11,310 nucleotides of DNA from an uncultured Actinomycetes bacterium (GTDB lineage: Bacteria > Actinomycetota > Thermoleophilia > Solirubrobacterales > Solirubrobacteraceae), in the NCBI GenBank assembly GCA_937888775.1, contig CALAQT010000022.1, positions 1 to 11,310 on the forward strand, read 5' to 3'. The position numbers and the translations under genes were made by a program. Below the pieces are notes generated by a model, which did no database searches, had not been told where the DNA came from, and worked only from the letters and a program-made list of their open reading frames with translations. How positions within the stretch are numbered: the first letter of the stretch is position 1; each line of letters begins with the position of its first letter. This document shows positions 1 through 7,325 of this stretch, in pieces.

Positions 1-148
1 GGCGAAGCTACCCCGCCACGTCCCTCACCTCACCCACGGAAGGAGCAGTAGCGCCCGATTTCGCACGTCGGCCCCCTCAGAATCAATCGAGCATTCGCTC
101 TCGTTCGTGTGCGTCCTGCGCGACCGAGCGTCCTGCTGCGTTCGGAGG
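1..148. other. Non-coding left edge, downstream of the operon
   Basis: I see no credible gene here. It is the region after the stop codon of the last operon gene. A 9-bp direct repeat, GCGTCCTGC, occurs at 111-119 and 128-136. I found no convincing hairpin followed by a T-run for leftward transcription. Open frames crossing it are Arg/Pro-rich antisense shadows of the neighbouring gene. Confidence 0.5.
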
Positions 149-742
149 TCACGTGGCGGTGGTCCATGCGGTCACCCGATCGGCGAGCCCTGCCGCGGCA
201 TGGGCAAAGGTGTCGAGCGCTTCGGCGCTGCTGAAGCAGAGACGGTCTCCACGGAGGTACAGGACGCCGCCGGCGAGGAAAAAGGTGCCGGCCTGCGACG
301 TCACTCCTCCTTGAGGTCCGTCGTGCACGTACCAGCTCGTGAAGCCCGGGTCGAGCAGACGCCGTGCGACGTCCGAAGAGTCCGGGGAGCGGACGCCGAC
401 CCGGAAGTGACTGCTGAACTCCGCGTCGTCCAGCTTCAGCTCGGTGTAGTGCTTCGGGAGTGGCTGCCGGGTCAGCAAGTTTGTGCCGGAGCGGTGTACG
501 CAGAGGCCGTCGATCGTGCGCTCGATGCCGTCGATGTCGAACTGCGCCCCCGGTGGGCCCTGGCTCTGCACGTAGAGCATCCCGCGGCGGCCTCCGGCCA
601 CCGGACCGACGATCACCCCGTAGCACAGCCGCGTATTGCCAGGCAGGTCTGGCGGACAGCGCAACCGGGCCTCGGGATGGAACTCCAGGCCTCGCTCCCG
701 CGCATACGCGTCGGCGATGTCCTTTTGCCTTGTCGGTGTCAC
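149..742 (-). CDS. Soluble DUF3137-like hypothetical protein, last gene of operon
   Basis: The product has 197 residues with no signal peptide or membrane helix, so it is probably cytoplasmic or on the inner membrane face. The reading frame is open further upstream, but the start chosen is the GTG at 742. It follows GGAGGAG by 5 nt and overlaps the previous gene's stop as GTGA; residues upstream of it are Arg/Pro-rich and non-protein-like. The C-terminal half (about 105-193) has the pattern F-x-x-x-FRV..SPD...A.RLLDPGF..W, then a glycine-rich strand (FFLAGGVLYLRGDRL) and a final helix. I associate this layout with DUF3137-like proteins of Actinobacteria that often sit beside small two-helix membrane proteins, as here. 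The N-terminal part (R-x-x-x-IADAYARERGLEF, about 5-21) also matches that style. Biochemical function is unknown. The family call is from memory of the pattern, so moderate; that the gene is real is much surer. Confidence 0.82.
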   Translation of the reverse strand: MTPTRQKDIADAYARERGLEFHPEARLRCPPDLPGNTRLCYGVIVGPVAGGRRGMLYVQSQGPPGAQFDIDGIERTIDGLCVHRSGTNLLTRQPLPKHYTELKLDDAEFSSHFRVGVRSPDSSDVARRLLDPGFTSWYVHDGPQGGVTSQAGTFFLAGGVLYLRGDRLCFSSAEALDTFAHAAAGLADRVTAWTTAT

Positions 743-1230
743 TCGTTCTCCTCCGCGGTTACCGATGACGTGGGGGCCCCTGACAGGATCGTCGGGATCG
801 GGTCGCGTGCCGGCTGGCGTCCGGCAGCGATCGCCAGCACGAGGCTGCCGAGGCCGAGCAGTCCGCCAAGCACGAGCAGGATGATCGGGACGCGGAGTGA
901 CGGCGTGTACGCGTGGTCGCCCGAAACCCGCACGGCGATCGTCTTGCCGATGTCGGAGGGCTCGGCGTCGTCGACGCTGCCGAGCACGACGTGCCCCTTC
1001 CCGCTGACAAGGCTTCCTCCCTCGACCCAGCTCCCGTCGCACTGATACGTGGAGTGCATGCTCACGGTCCGGTGGCAGGCGGTGATGGTCGCACGCGCTT
1101 TCAACCCTGACTCCTTGTGGATGATCGAGGCGATCCCGCCGGCGATCATCCCGATCCCCACGAGCGCGACGATCAGGAAGACGCCACGGATGAGCCGGGC
1201 GTTACGCCGGTTCCCGTTGGCCGGTCTCAC
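739..1230 (-). CDS. Small membrane protein with two helices, DUF3592-like
   Basis: The product has 163 residues. A hydrophobic helix at about 16-37 (GVFLIVALVGIGMIAGGIAS) and a second at about 114-136 (VPIILLVLGGLLGLGSLVLA) flank a segment of about 75 residues. That segment contains ARATITAC (C52) and TYQCDGSW (C64), a possible disulfide pair, and a glycine-rich strand region. With the basic N-terminus inside, this loop faces the outside. The arrangement resembles DUF3592-type proteins, where a beta domain carrying an 'A-x-V/I-T-x-C' start lies between two helices. The start is the GTG at 1230, which overlaps the Kelch gene's stop as GTGA. No clear Shine-Dalgarno precedes it, so translation probably depends on coupling. 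The frame stays open upstream, but that part is Pro/Arg-rich antisense-like sequence. Its role is unknown; it may anchor or partner the soluble protein encoded next. Confidence 0.83.
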   Translation of the reverse strand: MRPANGNRRNARLIRGVFLIVALVGIGMIAGGIASIIHKESGLKARATITACHRTVSMHSTYQCDGSWVEGGSLVSGKGHVVLGSVDDAEPSDIGKTIAVRVSGDHAYTPSLRVPIILLVLGGLLGLGSLVLAIAAGRQPARDPIPTILSGAPTSSVTAEENE

Positions 1231-3023
1231 CGGGCGACGGTGAACTTGAGGGTCAGGATCCGGCTGTGTCCGTGGGGATTGGCGGCCTGGATCGTCAAGC
1301 GATAGCGGCCGGGTGCGAGGGTGCGGCCGCGCAGGCGGCCTTTGAACTGGATCGCGTTGGTGCCTGCCTGGTCGGCGTGGATCAGCGAGCCGCGCGGGAT
1401 GAAGCGCGAGCATGCGTGGTTACGGCGGTTGCCCTGGGTGACCGCGGCGCAACGGCGGCCTACCTTGCGGCCGGACGCGACGCGGAAGATCCGCAGCGTG
1501 GTCGTGGCGGCGCTCGTGTCATGCCACGCGATCGTCGTCCCCACAGCGCGGCGGCCGGCGTGGAAGCGATTGGGCGTGATCGACGCCTTCGACAGGACGG
1601 GCGCACCGGTCGATCCCGAGCCGTTACCGCTGCCCTTGACGCTACCGGTGCCCTTGACAATGAAGGTCAGGGGCACGGGTTCGTTGTCCGAGAGCGTCAC
1701 GATTCCCACCCGTGAGCCGGTTGCCGACGGCGTGAAGTGGATGTTGACCGTACAGGTGCTCTGGAAGCCGAACGGCGTTCCTGGACAGGAGCTGCTGCCG
1801 ACGCTGAAGTCGGACGAGTTCGGACCGCCGACCGAGAAGCCCTCTACGTCGAGGCTCTGGGCGCCGATGTTCGTGATCGTGACCGACATGGTCGAGGTGG
1901 CACCGAGTGCCCTGTTTCCGAACTGGGGAGGCGGCACCTTCGCCTCGGGTGCGGACTCGAACAGCTCGCCGTCGGAGAGCGCTGCGCCGCTGGAGTCGCT
2001 GCCTCCGGCGATCAGCACCTTGCCATTGGGCAGCAGCGCCGCGACGGCGGCGTAACGCGCGGTGGTCAGCTCCGTGCTCCCGGACACCGGGAGCTCCTGC
2101 GAGGTCGAGTCCTCGGGATCGAAGATTTCGGCGCTGCGCTCCACGACCAATGGCGAGGCCGCCACTGCCGAGCTGATGCCTGCAGCGATCAGTACCTTGC
2201 CGTCGGGCAGCGTGACCGCGACAGCACCGTCGCGCGGTACCAGCAGCGCATCGGGCACCTTTTTGAACGCGCCGGTTGTCGGGTTGTAGTACTCGACGGC
2301 GGTCGTGGGCGGAACCGTTGTGCTGGTGCTACCGCCGACGATCAGCACGCGACCATCGGGCAGCGCCGTCGCGGCCGCGCCCGCGAGCGGGTCCACCATC
2401 TGTTGCGGAGTAGCGGTGAACGTCCCGGTGGTGGGATCGAAGATCTCCGCGCTGCGCAGGATGTTGTTGTTGGCATCGATGCCGCCGCCGATCAGGATTC
2501 GCCCGTCCGGCAGCGGGGCGGCCCACGCCTGGCGCCGCGCGGTGACCATCGGCGCCGTCACCGGCGTGTCGGTGCTGGTGGCCGGATCGTAGATCTCGGC
2601 ACTGGCCAGATCCAGACTGTTCTGGTCAGTCCCGCCGCCGAACAGCACCTTCCCGCCCGGCAGCGGCGCGGCGTAGTCGTATTGCCGAGCCGTTATGAGG
2701 TGCGTACTGAGCGTCTGGAAGGCCCCTTGCGAGCGAACCGTCGGGACGTACTGGTCGATCGTCGTGGGCGGGGTCTTACCCGGGCCGGCGCTCCCGCCGG
2801 CGATCAGCACCTTGCCGCCGGAGACCGCCGCGGCCGCGCCGACCCGCGGGCTGTCCATCACGGAGGCGCCCACGAAACGGCTGAAGAAGAACTTGATCGA
2901 CACGAACTGCGGCTGCGTGGGAGCGACCGCCCATGCGCTCGAGGCGATCACTAGACCACCTCCGGCGGAGAGAAGCGTGAGCACGAGGAACAGCGTGGCC
3001 CGGCTGAGGCGGCGGATGGTCAT
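1227..3023 (-). CDS. Secreted Kelch-repeat propeller protein with ASH-like and C-terminal Ig-like domains
   Basis: The product has 598 residues. A signal peptide covers about 1-32: basic TIRRLSR, a hydrophobic core, then SAWA before VAPT. Six Kelch-type motifs follow, each with a strand of the form LP(D/N/G)GKVLIAGG (near 70, 123, 173, 223, 274 and 333); three are followed by a SAEI(Y/F)DP strand and a fourth by VEYYNP. This predicts a beta-propeller of about six blades (about 55-355). Residues 365-460 form a 'choice-of-anchor D'/ASH-like Ig fold (FGNRALGATSTMSVTITNIG; C413 and C424). A Gly/Ser linker (461-473) leads to a C-terminal Ig-like domain (about 476-598) with a Cys pair (C525, C538) and the motif GRLRGRTLAPGRYRLT, common in exported proteins of this bacterial group. 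No catalytic residues of galactose oxidase are evident, so binding or scaffolding is likelier than enzymology. The ATG start at 3023 overlaps the upstream stop (ATGA) and has GGGAGAG 3 nt before it. There is no sorting signal or C-terminal helix, so it is probably released or held non-covalently. Confidence 0.93.
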   Translation of the reverse strand: MTIRRLSRATLFLVLTLLSAGGGLVIASSAWAVAPTQPQFVSIKFFFSRFVGASVMDSPRVGAAAAVSGGKVLIAGGSAGPGKTPPTTIDQYVPTVRSQGAFQTLSTHLITARQYDYAAPLPGGKVLFGGGTDQNSLDLASAEIYDPATSTDTPVTAPMVTARRQAWAAPLPDGRILIGGGIDANNNILRSAEIFDPTTGTFTATPQQMVDPLAGAAATALPDGRVLIVGGSTSTTVPPTTAVEYYNPTTGAFKKVPDALLVPRDGAVAVTLPDGKVLIAAGISSAVAASPLVVERSAEIFDPEDSTSQELPVSGSTELTTARYAAVAALLPNGKVLIAGGSDSSGAALSDGELFESAPEAKVPPPQFGNRALGATSTMSVTITNIGAQSLDVEGFSVGGPNSSDFSVGSSSCPGTPFGFQSTCTVNIHFTPSATGSRVGIVTLSDNEPVPLTFIVKGTGSVKGSGNGSGSTGAPVLSKASITPNRFHAGRRAVGTTIAWHDTSAATTTLRIFRVASGRKVGRRCAAVTQGNRRNHACSRFIPRGSLIHADQAGTNAIQFKGRLRGRTLAPGRYRLTIQAANPHGHSRILTLKFTVAR

Positions 3024-3304
3024 GAACTCTCCCGGTGGTCACAGGAAACTGAGTGGCTGACCGCGGCTACGCGATCGCAGGACACGTGAGCCAGCCGAGC
3101 CATCTGGCAGACGGCGTCGACCGACTCGGCCTCCAGGACGACGAAGCAGGTCTCATCGGCCGAGACGAACATCGAGCGGCGGTAGTGGACCGGCGTGCCC
3201 TGTGAGGTGAGCGCCTCGGCCGCCTCGCGCAAGCTGCGGCCATGCTCGGCCGCGAGCTCGGGATCGGTCCCGGAGACGTAGAACTCGAGCAGGTATTCCG
3301 GCAT
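3020..3304 (-). CDS. DUF4242-like small protein (SCO4226-type ferredoxin-like fold), first gene of operon
   Basis: The product has 94 residues and no signal peptide. The opening strand MPEYLLEFYVSG, the helix LREAAEALTSQGTPV, the strand YRRSMFVSADETCFVVLEA and the helix SVDAVCQMARLA give a beta-alpha-beta-beta-alpha order. This matches DUF4242 proteins, typified by the Streptomyces nickel-binding protein SCO4226. Cysteines are at 53, 66, 76 and 88; whether metal is bound cannot be told from the sequence. The last ~15 residues are polar and not family-like. The stop overlaps the Kelch gene's start (ATGA). The start ATG lies only 9 nt from a -10-like box, and no Shine-Dalgarno precedes it, so a leaderless or nearly leaderless message is plausible. 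In related genomes such genes are often next to LAL/LuxR regulators (from memory), and the repeat at its 5' end supports a former luxR neighbour. Confidence 0.88.
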   Translation of the reverse strand: MPEYLLEFYVSGTDPELAAEHGRSLREAAEALTSQGTPVHYRRSMFVSADETCFVVLEAESVDAVCQMARLAHVSCDRVAAVSHSVSCDHRESS

Positions 3305-3313
3305 CGCCCGACC

Positions 3314-3342
3314 ACGCTAGGTCCGGGGACCCCCGCCTTCAA
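3314..3342 (-). promoter_or_regulatory. Predicted promoter A for the DUF4242-Kelch operon
   Basis: On the minus strand, TTGAAG (3342-3337) and TAGCGT (3319-3314) are 17 bp apart, a sigma70-family spacing with a TAnnnT -10 box as is usual in Actinobacteria. Only 9 nt separate the -10 box from the operon's ATG. The spacer holds a perfect palindrome, GGTCC-GG-GGACC (3320-3331), absent from the other copies. The same architecture recurs at 8076-8104 and 8003-8031, and that recurrence is the main support. No transcript data are available. Confidence 0.6.
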
Positions 3343-3354
3343 TACCGGAAACCC

Positions 3355-3381
3355 TCAATCCTCAGCGGGCACCTGCGCCGA
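3355..3381 (-). pseudogene. Remnant of a luxR 3' end (last eight codons and stop)
   Basis: Read on the minus strand, this encodes SAQVPAED followed by TGA, exactly the last eight residues and stop of the LAL regulator at 8117-10873. Upstream of 3381 the similarity ends: the frame reads KFLSPSVANRRPA, unlike the LuxR helix-turn-helix. So only the tail of a regulator gene survives here, directly before the promoter of the DUF4242 operon. Confidence 0.75.
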
Positions 3382-3459
3382 AGCTGGACGTCGGTTGGCG
3401 ACGCTGGGGCTCAGGAATTTGCCCACGCGCCCGCCGCCAGTGCGATACTGGAATGGACG

Positions 3460-6400
3460 GTGGGCGATGGATTGGGCTTGCGGATGGGACTCCGCGCACG
3501 CATGCGCGGAATGTCGATCGCCGTCGTAGTCATGTCCGCCACGTTCATGCTGGTTGGTCCAGCGCGAGCGCTCGCTGATACGACCGTAGGGTTCGACGAC
3601 CTGTCGCCCGGGACGATCGTCTCAAACCAGTACGCGAACCTCGGCGGCACCGGCGAGGGCGTCACGTTCGGCCCGATCCCAGGCGGCCCGCAGTACATGG
3701 CCAAGCCGACCGTCACGAGCGCTGCCGGGCAGGCCCATTCCGGCAGTCAGGTCGCGGACATCAACTGCCCCACCTGCAACGAGGACCTCGGCTACATCCC
3801 CGACACCACGGGAACGTTCGCCGTGCCTCGCTCGCACGTGTACGCGTACGTCGGATTGCTCGGCACGGCGGCTCGGGCCTGCCCCTTCAACAGCACCGCG
3901 GACACATGCGCGGTCGTGACGCTGATCGCGTACGACGCGGCCGGGAACCAGATCGCTACCTCGACGCCGGTCACGGTCACGCAGGGCGACGGCGTCGGCA
4001 CGCTGATCTCGGTCTCGACGCCCACCGAGTCGATCGCCGGCTTCGAGTTCTCGACCCGTGATCCGACCGACAACCACAAGGACGTCGCAATTGACGATCT
4101 CAGCTTCGACACGCCCTCGACCCCGCCACCGCCGGACTTCACGGTCGAGCCCGCGAGCGGCGACGTTCGCGTTGTGCAGGGCTCGACGGCCATCGACAGG
4201 ATCGCGATCGGCAGGCTGTCTGGCTCGACGGGCAACATCTCGTTCTCCGCCAGCGGCCTTCCACCCGGGGTCACCGCCACGTTCTCGCCGAACCCGGCCG
4301 GTGGCGCACAGACGGTGCTGACGGTCGGCGCCACTCCCGGCGCGCCGCCGATCTACGGCGGCGACGTGCCGATCAAGGTCACCGGGACGCCTCAGAGCTC
4401 GAGCGCGGGCGCCACCGCACGGACGGTAACGATCGATGTCGGCGTCACGCCGGCGTTCGGAGTCAGCGTCGAGGGCTCCAGCAGCTTCGACCTGTCGGCG
4501 TGCACGGTCGAGGTGCCACTCACCATCGGACGCGACCCGGGCTTCGCGGGCGCCGTGTCGCTATCGGTGAGCGGACTGCCGGCCGGGGTCGGGGCAACGT
4601 TCAGCCCGACTCAGGCGACGTTCCCAGGCTCCGAGCAGTCGCAGACCGTGACGCTGACGCTGACCGTCCCCACGACCGGCTCGACGATCCTCCGGCGCAC
4701 CGCCACGATCCACGCCACCGACCCGCCATTCGCCGAGGAGGACACGACGATCTCGGTCGGCGGAACGTGCGCGCTGAAGTACGACCCCGAGGTGATCTCG
4801 ATGCAGATCACCCAGGGCACGCAGCTGCCGGTGCTGCCCAAACGCAACCCGAGCAACCCGGGTACCCCCGTCACCTACGCGTCGATCGGACAGCAGGCGC
4901 CCAGCGGCACCCAGGAGGCGCTCGCCGAGCTCGCCGCGTTCAAGCCGACCGTCGTGCGCGTCTACGCCGACCTCAAGTACGGGCCGACCGGCGGCATCCA
5001 GGTACCCGCCGTCCTCAACGGCTACACCTACGACGCCAACGGGAACCTCGTTCCGCTGCCGGGAGGTCCGATCCTGCCGGTCGCGACACCCGGCAACCTG
5101 ACCCCGGACCTAGAGGGCGCGTTCGGCGACGACTTCCTCCAGGACAACTACACCGGCGTGTACACGTTCGCGCTGCCCACCTCCTGGGAGCGCGGCAAGA
5201 TCGAGCTCAGCGCGCAGCTGCTGCCCTCGCAGCCGAGCTCGCTGCCTCCGGTCGCTAACGCCCTATCGGGCGACGCCCGCGCAGCGGCCTTTGCACCCGG
5301 GCAGCCGACCTGGGCGCCGTGCACGACCAGCTCCTGCCAGACCGACAACAAGTTCGCGATCAGTCAGATCCCGTTCCTGTACACGTTCCCGGTCACGATC
5401 CGGCCGCTCGCGATGATCGTCACGAAACCGTACGACGCGACCCTGCCGGACCCGGACACCGTGTTCAAGTGGGCCGGCGTAGTGACGCCGATGCCGCTGA
5501 TCATCGAGCCGTACGCGAGCACGATCGACATCTCGAGCCAGATCGGCGAGGACAACAGCACCGGTAACGCGACGATCGCGATGCTCGAGAAGGTCAACGA
5601 TTACGTCTGTGACCACGGCTCGCCCGCGCACGGCTGGGACGTCGGCGTCGAGCACTCCGACATCCGCAGCGCCCAGACCAACGGATACTGCACGCTGTTC
5701 AACAGCGGATTGGAGTTCGACGACACGCCTGTCCAGTTCGCGTTCGTGAATTCCCCCGAGCCGCTCGTCAGCGTCGCCCACGAGCTGTTCCACCTGTTCG
5801 GGCGCCCGCACGCGTCGGCGTGTAACGGCGCGGCAGTCGGGATCAGCGGGAAGGGCACCCAGCCCGCCGAGACCTGGCCGCCAGACCAGCAGGGCTACCT
5901 CCAGAGCGTCGGGCTCGCGCCCGCCGAGCCCGGCTACCGGGTCCCGTACCAGGTGATCCCCGCTACTTCTGCGGCCGGGACGCAGTGGTACGACTTCATG
6001 TCCTACTGCGACAACGTCTACGACGGCGACCCGCTCACCGGAACCCACAACGCGTGGGTCTCGGTACACAACTGGAACGCCGTGTTGAGCGAATTCGGGT
6101 ACTCCGCGGCTCACGACAGGCCGACGGCACGCACGGGCTCCAGCGCGGCCGTGCACACAGTCGCCTCTCTCCAGGTGCGGGCGTCTGTGCAGCCCGGCGG
6201 ACAGGTGACGATCGGCGATGTCGAGCCGGTCAGGGCCCCGCCGCAGAAGTCGTTCACGTCGCCGTACGACCTGATCGCGACCGGCGCAAACGGTGCCGCG
6301 GTCGCAGAAGTGCCGATGCAGACCTCGTTCGGTCACGTCGACGCACGGCCGCCCCACCCGATCCTGACGCTCACCGGTGTCGTGCCCGCAGCTGGAGCCA

Positions 6401-7272
6401 CAGGGGTCCGGATCAGCGCGAGTGGCGCAACGCTGGCGACCCGCACCGAGAATCGATACGCCCCGGTCGTGACCGTGCCACGGCCGCCGAGGTTCGGCAA
6501 GACCAACGCGACACTCCACTGGCACGCTTCCGAGCGCGGCGGCGGCGCACTCAGCGCGGAGGTCGATTACTCGGGCGACGGCGGACACAGGTGGAGCCCG
6601 ATCTGGATCGGGCCGAACCTCGGCAGCGCGCTCGTTCCGCTCCGCTACCTGTTCCGCTCCGCCAATGCCCGCCTGCGTGTGAGCGTCAACGACGGCTTCC
6701 GAGCCGCGTCCGCGACCTCGCGGCGGTTCCGCTCCCCGGGCGCGCCGCCGTCGGTGCAGATCGTGATGCCGTGGTCGGGGACGCGCGAGCTCAACGACGC
6801 GCCGGTCGGACTCAGCGGCCAGGCGTTCGACGACAGCTCCCGGATGCTCACCGGCAAGCGGCTGCGCTGGATGCTCGGGCACCGCCTGCTCGGAACCGGC
6901 GCGCAGATCACGGTCACGGGATTGCCGGCCGGCAGGCACCGGATCGAGCTCATCGCCACCGATCGCTTCGGTCGGCGCGGGCATGCCTCGGTCGAGGTCG
7001 TGCTCCGCGCCTCGCAGCCCGTGTTCATCGAGCTCTCGGCCCCACGGCACGCGACGCGCAAGGCCCAGTCGCTGCGAGTTACGGTGGCCAGCTCGTTGCA
7101 GGCAACGCTCGTCGTTGGAACCTCGGGGATGCGCGTGCAGCGTTTCGCCGTCGGCCGCAGTGCTCGCCACCTGAAGGTCCGGATCCGGCGCGGCCGCGCG
7201 ACGCTCGAGTTGAAGTTGTCGCTCCGCGCCGGCGGGCAGGCGCGCAACGTGCGGATCGCCGTCCGACGCTGA
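3460..7272 (+). CDS. Secreted multidomain metzincin-type zinc metalloprotease
   Basis: The product has 1270 residues. A signal peptide covers about 9-39 (RARMR, a hydrophobic stretch, then ALA before DTT). Residues 40-218 form a beta-sandwich (VGFDDLSPGT ... VAIDDLSFD); a proline linker (221-225) and two Ig-like repeats follow (about 226-330 and 331-435, each with a SGLP-x-GV-x-ATFSP motif). Residues 436-590 (ISMQITQGTQ ... KPTVVRVYADL ... FALPTSW) are an N-terminal region usual in M66-like actinobacterial proteins. The catalytic domain (about 640-880) has H774-E775-LF-H778-LFG-RP-H784, a full HExxHxxGxxH site, and a Met-turn DFMSYC (M847), 63 residues after the third ligand. Several Cys near the active site (716, 744, 788, 850) may pair. 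Residues 900-1270 are further beta-sandwich domains with an Arg-rich end. The predicted role is extracellular proteolysis; the substrate is unknown. The start is uncertain: GTG 3460 has no good Shine-Dalgarno, and ATG 3484 would also keep the signal peptide. It diverges from the Kelch operon. Confidence 0.9.
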   Translation: MGDGLGLRMGLRARMRGMSIAVVVMSATFMLVGPARALADTTVGFDDLSPGTIVSNQYANLGGTGEGVTFGPIPGGPQYMAKPTVTSAAGQAHSGSQVADINCPTCNEDLGYIPDTTGTFAVPRSHVYAYVGLLGTAARACPFNSTADTCAVVTLIAYDAAGNQIATSTPVTVTQGDGVGTLISVSTPTESIAGFEFSTRDPTDNHKDVAIDDLSFDTPSTPPPPDFTVEPASGDVRVVQGSTAIDRIAIGRLSGSTGNISFSASGLPPGVTATFSPNPAGGAQTVLTVGATPGAPPIYGGDVPIKVTGTPQSSSAGATARTVTIDVGVTPAFGVSVEGSSSFDLSACTVEVPLTIGRDPGFAGAVSLSVSGLPAGVGATFSPTQATFPGSEQSQTVTLTLTVPTTGSTILRRTATIHATDPPFAEEDTTISVGGTCALKYDPEVISMQITQGTQLPVLPKRNPSNPGTPVTYASIGQQAPSGTQEALAELAAFKPTVVRVYADLKYGPTGGIQVPAVLNGYTYDANGNLVPLPGGPILPVATPGNLTPDLEGAFGDDFLQDNYTGVYTFALPTSWERGKIELSAQLLPSQPSSLPPVANALSGDARAAAFAPGQPTWAPCTTSSCQTDNKFAISQIPFLYTFPVTIRPLAMIVTKPYDATLPDPDTVFKWAGVVTPMPLIIEPYASTIDISSQIGEDNSTGNATIAMLEKVNDYVCDHGSPAHGWDVGVEHSDIRSAQTNGYCTLFNSGLEFDDTPVQFAFVNSPEPLVSVAHELFHLFGRPHASACNGAAVGISGKGTQPAETWPPDQQGYLQSVGLAPAEPGYRVPYQVIPATSAAGTQWYDFMSYCDNVYDGDPLTGTHNAWVSVHNWNAVLSEFGYSAAHDRPTARTGSSAAVHTVASLQVRASVQPGGQVTIGDVEPVRAPPQKSFTSPYDLIATGANGAAVAEVPMQTSFGHVDARPPHPILTLTGVVPAAGATGVRISASGATLATRTENRYAPVVTVPRPPRFGKTNATLHWHASERGGGALSAEVDYSGDGGHRWSPIWIGPNLGSALVPLRYLFRSANARLRVSVNDGFRAASATSRRFRSPGAPPSVQIVMPWSGTRELNDAPVGLSGQAFDDSSRMLTGKRLRWMLGHRLLGTGAQITVTGLPAGRHRIELIATDRFGRRGHASVEVVLRASQPVFIELSAPRHATRKAQSLRVTVASSLQATLVVGTSGMRVQRFAVGRSARHLKVRIRRGRATLELKLSLRAGGQARNVRIAVRR

Positions 7273-7299
7273 CTGCCCGGGCCTAACCCCGGGCAGTCA
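7270..7299. terminator. Stem-loop between convergent genes, likely bidirectional terminator
   Basis: A perfect 12-bp stem (7270-7281 with 7288-7299), TGACTGCCCGGG pairing with CCCGGGCAGTCA, closes a 6-nt loop. It begins at the protease stop codon itself. The opposing gene ends at 7326, so the hairpin can serve both strands. Neither side has a T-run, so this would be the U-tract-less hairpin type often proposed for high-GC Actinobacteria. Confidence 0.7.
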
Positions 7300-7325
7300 T
7301 TGAGAGACGGTGGTAGTGGTCGGGC

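Larger units (their letters stand above)
3285..3381 (-). repeat. 97-bp direct repeat, copy A (luxR tail + promoter + DUF4242 start)
   Basis: It aligns without gaps to 8047-8143, with 9 mismatches in 97 positions; 3332-3381 is identical over all 50 bases. All mismatches fall in the half nearest the DUF4242 start. The identical half includes ATTGAGGG and ATTGAAGG (minus strand, 3359-3352 and 3343-3336), which form an 8-bp direct repeat at 16-bp spacing. The second unit contains the predicted -35 box. Confidence 0.92.

Noticed and set aside
1737..2954. 405-codon plus-strand frame opposite the Kelch gene
   Set aside because: Its repetitive look (QHLAIGQ-type strings) simply mirrors the Kelch repeats read on the other strand.
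5263..7170. 635-codon open frame on the minus strand opposite the protease gene
   Set aside because: It is Arg/Asp/Val-rich with no domain pattern and lies antisense to a gene with a signal peptide and catalytic motifs. It is a high-GC shadow.
5985..7286. 433-codon plus-strand frame overlapping the end of the protease gene
   Set aside because: It is Arg-rich and out of frame with the protein-like reading frame, which continues to a stop at 7272.
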